From contig JAFYVL010000050.1 of assembly GCA_017549125.1 (NCBI GenBank), positions 43,832 to 107,831 of the forward strand: a stretch of DNA of 64,000 nt. Reading direction: 5' to 3'. The position numbers and the translations under genes are program-made. Each line of letters starts with the position of its first letter. Within the stretch, counting starts at the first letter, position 1. The DNA comes from Oscillospiraceae bacterium (GTDB taxonomy: Bacteria > Bacillota > Clostridia > Oscillospirales > Oscillospiraceae). This document shows, piece by piece, positions 62,001-64,000 of this stretch. Below the pieces are notes generated by a model. The model made no database searches. It saw only the letters and a list, made by a program, of their open reading frames with translations, and was not told the DNA's origin.

Positions 62001-63148
62001 AAGCCCTTATTCCAGTTGGAATCGATACCCCGCAAAAACGCCATGGGCCGCTGATCACCAAAGTAGAACCATGCGGTGACTTTGCCATTGATAAAATCAG
62101 CAGGCTTGCTGGTGGTGTTCAGATATACACAGCCAACATCACCGGTTCTTGTGGTGATCTTCATGGATTTGCTACTGCCGGGAGCGGTTTTCTCGGTGGA
62201 AATAGCATAGCTGGCATTGCTCATGCCGCCATCTACCGCAAGATTTGTCCAATCGTTTTCCGCTGTCTCGGGCTTGGATTCGTCAGCCAGAATCCATGCA
62301 ATGTTCCAATCTCTCAGGAAAGGAAGATTAGCATTCACCATTTCCCTTACCAAAGTCTTTTGGGTTTGGTTATAGCTTGTCCAAGAAGCGTTCACTGCCT
62401 CCAATACCTGGCGGAATGTCAGGCTATATTCGCTGCTGGAAATGGTTTCGCCATTTACGGTCATCCAAACAGATGCGTACAGCTTGGTTTGGCTATAGTT
62501 GGCTACATCAAAATTCTTCACACGGAGAGTCAGCGCATTTTGGAAGCTAGCGCTGCGGCTGATGGGATTGCCATTTTCCAGCCACAGGTCGTAACCAATC
62601 ATATCCACCATAGCCAGCACGGTCTCGTCTGCGTAGAACTCTGCCTTGTAACCGATACCGGTCACGCTGGGCGCTAAGCTCTGCTTGGTAATACCCACAT
62701 AGATTCTATGGAAGGTATAGCCGTTCTGATCTGCCACAGCAACATAACGCTTTGCGTTTTCATCAAGCGTAAAATGATTTGCTACGGCACAGGATACTGT
62801 ACCGGTGATGCGGCCGCAGTTGGCGGCATCATAAGTATCGTTGGCACTATCCATACCGTATAGCGTGCCGTTGCCGGAAACATTACCGGTGAGGGTCTTA
62901 CCGTTTAAGTTTAAGTACAGATCGCCATTTAAGGTGATGTCCTCGGTCACGTTCTTTTCAAGAACAATAACACCGCCATCACAATTACGGATTGCAGATT
63001 GCACATCTGCGTAGGAGCCCTGCAAGACACCGTTTTTATAAACGGACGCTGCAGGTGTTTCTGCTGCCAGGGCAGATACGGGGATCAAGCCCAGCACCAT
63101 AACCAGAACCAGCAAAACGGAAACCGCTCTATTTGCATTTCTTAACAT
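59054..63148 (-). CDS. Secreted SGNH esterase with four CBM-like repeats, 1364 residues
   Basis: Signal peptide 1-29. Residues ~35-290 are the shared module (LNLNGKTLTG, GITKQSLAPSVTGIGYK, LTLRVKNFDV). Two jelly rolls follow (~300-600), then SGNH (~615-800: YVGDSISIS, LDGGCNDMY, DTVHSNVAG). Four CBM-like repeats (~820-1364), close in DNA sequence to those of the 2848-residue gene. The reading ends abruptly at RCLTKIGNGG; just beyond, another frame reads VDNVQFIVE and a stop (59038-59066), the kind of ending expected for the last repeat. So the 3' end looks shortened by recombination. Encoded 79 bases before the 2848-residue gene. RBS AGGAG is 10 bases before the ATG. Confidence 0.87.
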   Translation of the reverse strand: MLRNANRAVSVLLVLVMVLGLIPVSALAAETPAASVYKNGVLQGSYADVQSAIRNCDGGVIVLEKNVTEDITLNGDLYLNLNGKTLTGNVSGNGTLYGMDSANDTYDAANCGRITGTVSCAVANHFTLDENAKRYVAVADQNGYTFHRIYVGITKQSLAPSVTGIGYKAEFYADETVLAMVDMIGYDLWLENGNPISRSASFQNALTLRVKNFDVANYSQTKLYASVWMTVNGETISSSEYSLTFRQVLEAVNASWTSYNQTQKTLVREMVNANLPFLRDWNIAWILADESKPETAENDWTNLAVDGGMSNASYAISTEKTAPGSSKSMKITTRTGDVGCVYLNTTSKPADFINGKVTAWFYFGDQRPMAFLRGIDSNWNKGLTGIFTLEDMGNGWYYGWAAASDLGFEVDAANTNPAEMIRVAVEIPGGYTAYVDNLKWEAVSVTEETEKANDLFALSTVVAEHSTITPEITTEKVAGITSLYSHKFTAKAGVAEKKTVRYALPKSYDLTQQALSLDIHRYGVSSLVTMEVSLQNSQGNTVDNVYMDNIYWLDWNHIEVDLYKYLEEGQSLADVKYITFTFFFDADTSMDREIYLDNLTITPYETVDTALKGASALYVGDSISISKPFKGWAGLLEERYGVDRTNVSVGGTTFSNIGYQIKEQLKNVPEDAEFDYILLDGGCNDMYLGASSFGTVSDLPVTAAPSSFDDSTAIGGFEQLLSMLKRRFPTAKIGYIITYQRSDKWLNEFIPLAKAVCEKWGVSCLSLPETEPFIQLFNSNSGAHTTDTVHSNVAGYELIMEFLPQWMESIPEPEIIEGFEPEKPIEVFEGGAFAAGENATFNLNHTQPVTKMSFEYKITSGDNFYLALLPDWSSYYGYFQFNATGTVGAYDGVTTEVLSDGYVRVTVDVENITAVTGAPSKLITMLFIRGDWGNAAGEIRDIRVNGAVEVPGPGIDFAAGVNAQINFEEGTYDFASFDYEFTSGGEMAFGLLKSDWSKFYGLFKVNANGTIQDYAGISVEKLSNGKMRVTLDLSKVQVTNNAGNRDNVPDTIGMLFIRGDWTTASGAISNLRCWNGEAGGDEGGNDENYTEIVTPGGSFAANEGITVNFEAGAYDVVTFDYQITNGGEMQVCLLSSDWAKYYGYFKFNTNGLVQDYEGVSTEKLSNGYIRVTLKLADLGVTNWQDNRDNAPETVGILYVRGNISSAAGSVDNIRCITGNYVDDEYEDSGYTEIVTPGAAFTSGTNQSIYLTEGAYDMVTFDYKFSSGTKMFVALLQADWAKYYGYIKLDADGVSGSYDGVTFEKLDNGYIRVTMELAKITVTNNAYNADNAPDTIAQLYVRGDWSDANGTIDNIRCLTKIGNGG

Positions 63149-63173
63149 AAAGGATTTTCTCCTTTCCAGTTCG

Positions 63174-63202
63174 CCCTGACACCGAAAACCGATGTCAGGG
63201 CA
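63174..63202. other. Hairpin between the edge gene and the 1364-residue gene
   Basis: GCCCTGACA (63174-63182) with TGTCAGGGC (63194-63202), no T-run. It could slow transcription or protect RNA ends between the two genes. Confidence 0.45.
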
Positions 63203-63229
63203 TATTGTAGAATCAATTATTAAATGATC

Positions 63230-64000
63230 TTACAGTTCCAACGTGGCTTTCCACATGGCTGTTGCAGCAATGCGGAATAACACAGATGCAAGACCCATTC
63301 GGGTCGCCTTAGCCTCTGCTTTTACCACTTGGACATTACGGATCGTGCCGGTGGCTGTATTCCAGTTGCCGGTGTACAGCAAGCCAATGGTGGACGGTGC
63401 ATTGTTGGCATCGGGATTGTTATTGGTGCGATCCAGTTCCGCAAGCTTAAGAGTCACACGGAACCAACCATTGCCCAGATCCTCGCAGTAGACACCGTTG
63501 TACTCCCCAGCCTTGCCACCGGCATTGAATTCATAATAGCCGTAATACTTGATCCAATCGGGACGCAAGGCTGCTATGTACAAACTGCCATCATTGCTGA
63601 TTTGGTACTCGAAGGATATTTCGGTGTAAACACCATCCTCCACATAGATCTCCAGGCCATTAGCAATGTCATAGCTAACCGAAGGCACAACGGGGTCTAC
63701 ATAGCTATCAACATAGCTGTCACCGCAGATGGTGCACGTATGGGTAGTATAACCCTGTTCGGTTTCCGTGGGCGGGGTCACAACACTTTCGTAGTTGTGG
63801 CTGCATCCCTTAACACCCTGTACATTGCGGATCGTGCCGGTGGCTGTATTCCAGTTGCCGGTGTATAGCAAGCCAATGGTAGACGGTGCATTGTTGGCAT
63901 CGGGATTGTTATTGGTGCGATCCAGTTCCGCAAGCTTAAGAGTCACACGGAACCAACCATTGCCCAGATCCTCGCAGTAGACACCGTTGTACTCCCCAGC
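63230..64000 (-). CDS. Secreted CBM-repeat protein, 3' part (runs off the right edge)
   Basis: At least 256 codons; the start is outside the window. Two copies of a 163-residue unit are visible, each a CBM-like domain (ISFEYQISNDGSLYIAAL, YYGYYEFN, GWFRVTLKLAELDRTNNNPD) and between them a Cys/His linker CSHNYESVVTPPTETEQGY ... CTICGDSYVDSYVDP of the kind common in clostridial surface proteins. The ending after VVKAEAKAT (GLASVLFRIAATAMWKATLEL) does not look like a designed C-terminus and may come from a frameshift. Upstream of and parallel to the 1364-residue gene, so likely the same operon. Catalytic domains, if any, lie outside. Confidence 0.8.
   Translation of the reverse strand, partial: AGEYNGVYCEDLGNGWFRVTLKLAELDRTNNNPDANNAPSTIGLLYTGNWNTATGTIRNVQGVKGCSHNYESVVTPPTETEQGYTTHTCTICGDSYVDSYVDPVVPSVSYDIANGLEIYVEDGVYTEISFEYQISNDGSLYIAALRPDWIKYYGYYEFNAGGKAGEYNGVYCEDLGNGWFRVTLKLAELDRTNNNPDANNAPSTIGLLYTGNWNTATGTIRNVQVVKAEAKATRMGLASVLFRIAATAMWKATLEL
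63333..64000. repeat. 489-base near-identical tandem repeat
   Basis: The block starting ACATTACGGATCGTGCC at 63333 recurs at 63822 (period 489 bases = 163 codons) with few changes over the ~180 bases visible, e.g. GTACAGC to GTATAGC. Identity at silent positions implies recent duplication or ongoing conversion. Confidence 0.85.

Overview
The window reads as part of the genome of an anaerobic gut-type Firmicute, most likely an uncultured Clostridia (Oscillospirales or Lachnospirales-like). The reasons are strong GGAGG ribosome-binding sites, a glycyl radical enzyme with its activase, lipoprotein and signal-anchor surface proteins, uronate catabolism genes, many glycoside hydrolases, and very large secreted repeat proteins. 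No rRNA, intact tRNA, CRISPR array or phage structural gene was seen. The genus is not resolvable from the window.

Layout. (1) 1-4635, minus strand: promoter, small lipoprotein, GH31, GH43 and a GH3 cut by the window edge. (2) 4741-5990: debris island with a tRNA-3'-end repeat (copy A), scraps of an XRE regulator, a restriction-modification methylase, a DUF3846 protein, an RpiR regulator and a GH3 enzyme, plus two copies of a structured leader. (3) 6025-20653, minus strand, six genes: glycyl radical enzyme, its activase, a ceramidase-like lipoprotein, an 1847-residue membrane-anchored repeat/beta-helix protein, an orphan sugar-binding lipoprotein and a 953-residue beta-helix protein. A divergent AraC gene (20838-21629) leads into GH30 and a Gfo/Idh/MocA oxidoreductase. 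(4) 24458-25849: repeat copy B and C-terminal scraps of GH36 and GH2 enzymes. (5) 25861-29220: uronate isomerase, mannonate dehydratase and an SDR that probably acts as mannonate oxidoreductase, followed by a deleted IS3 element. (6) 29619-45193, minus strand, six tightly packed genes: GH28-like, GH2, a second ceramidase-like lipoprotein, a 1644-residue repeat/beta-helix protein, GH43 and a 1545-residue beta-helix/esterase protein, with a divergent AraC at 45440. (7) 46307-50320: IS200-type element, repeat copy C, a four-gene toxin-antitoxin-like operon, truncated DUF3846, CBM9-like and PHP genes. (8) 50428-64000, minus strand: three giant secreted proteins (2848, 1364 and at least 256 residues) combining SGNH esterase domains, CBM-like repeats and a calcineurin-like phosphoesterase.

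How it fits together. The GH28-like, GH2, GH43, GH31, GH3 and GH30 enzymes, the SGNH esterases and the UxaC-UxuA-SDR route suggest capture and breakdown of an acetylated, uronate-containing plant or host glycan. Two separate operons, each opposite an AraC gene, share the same core pair: a ceramidase-like lipoprotein immediately followed by a membrane-anchored protein made of tandem 'YWN' modules and a right-handed beta-helix. This repeated pair, with the shared Cys/His and C-terminal modules of the giant proteins, is my best candidate for an undescribed surface system. The debris islands (4.7-6 kb, 24.4-25.9 kb, 46.3-50.3 kb) each carry a copy of the tRNA-3'-end repeat and look like sites of repeated recombination.
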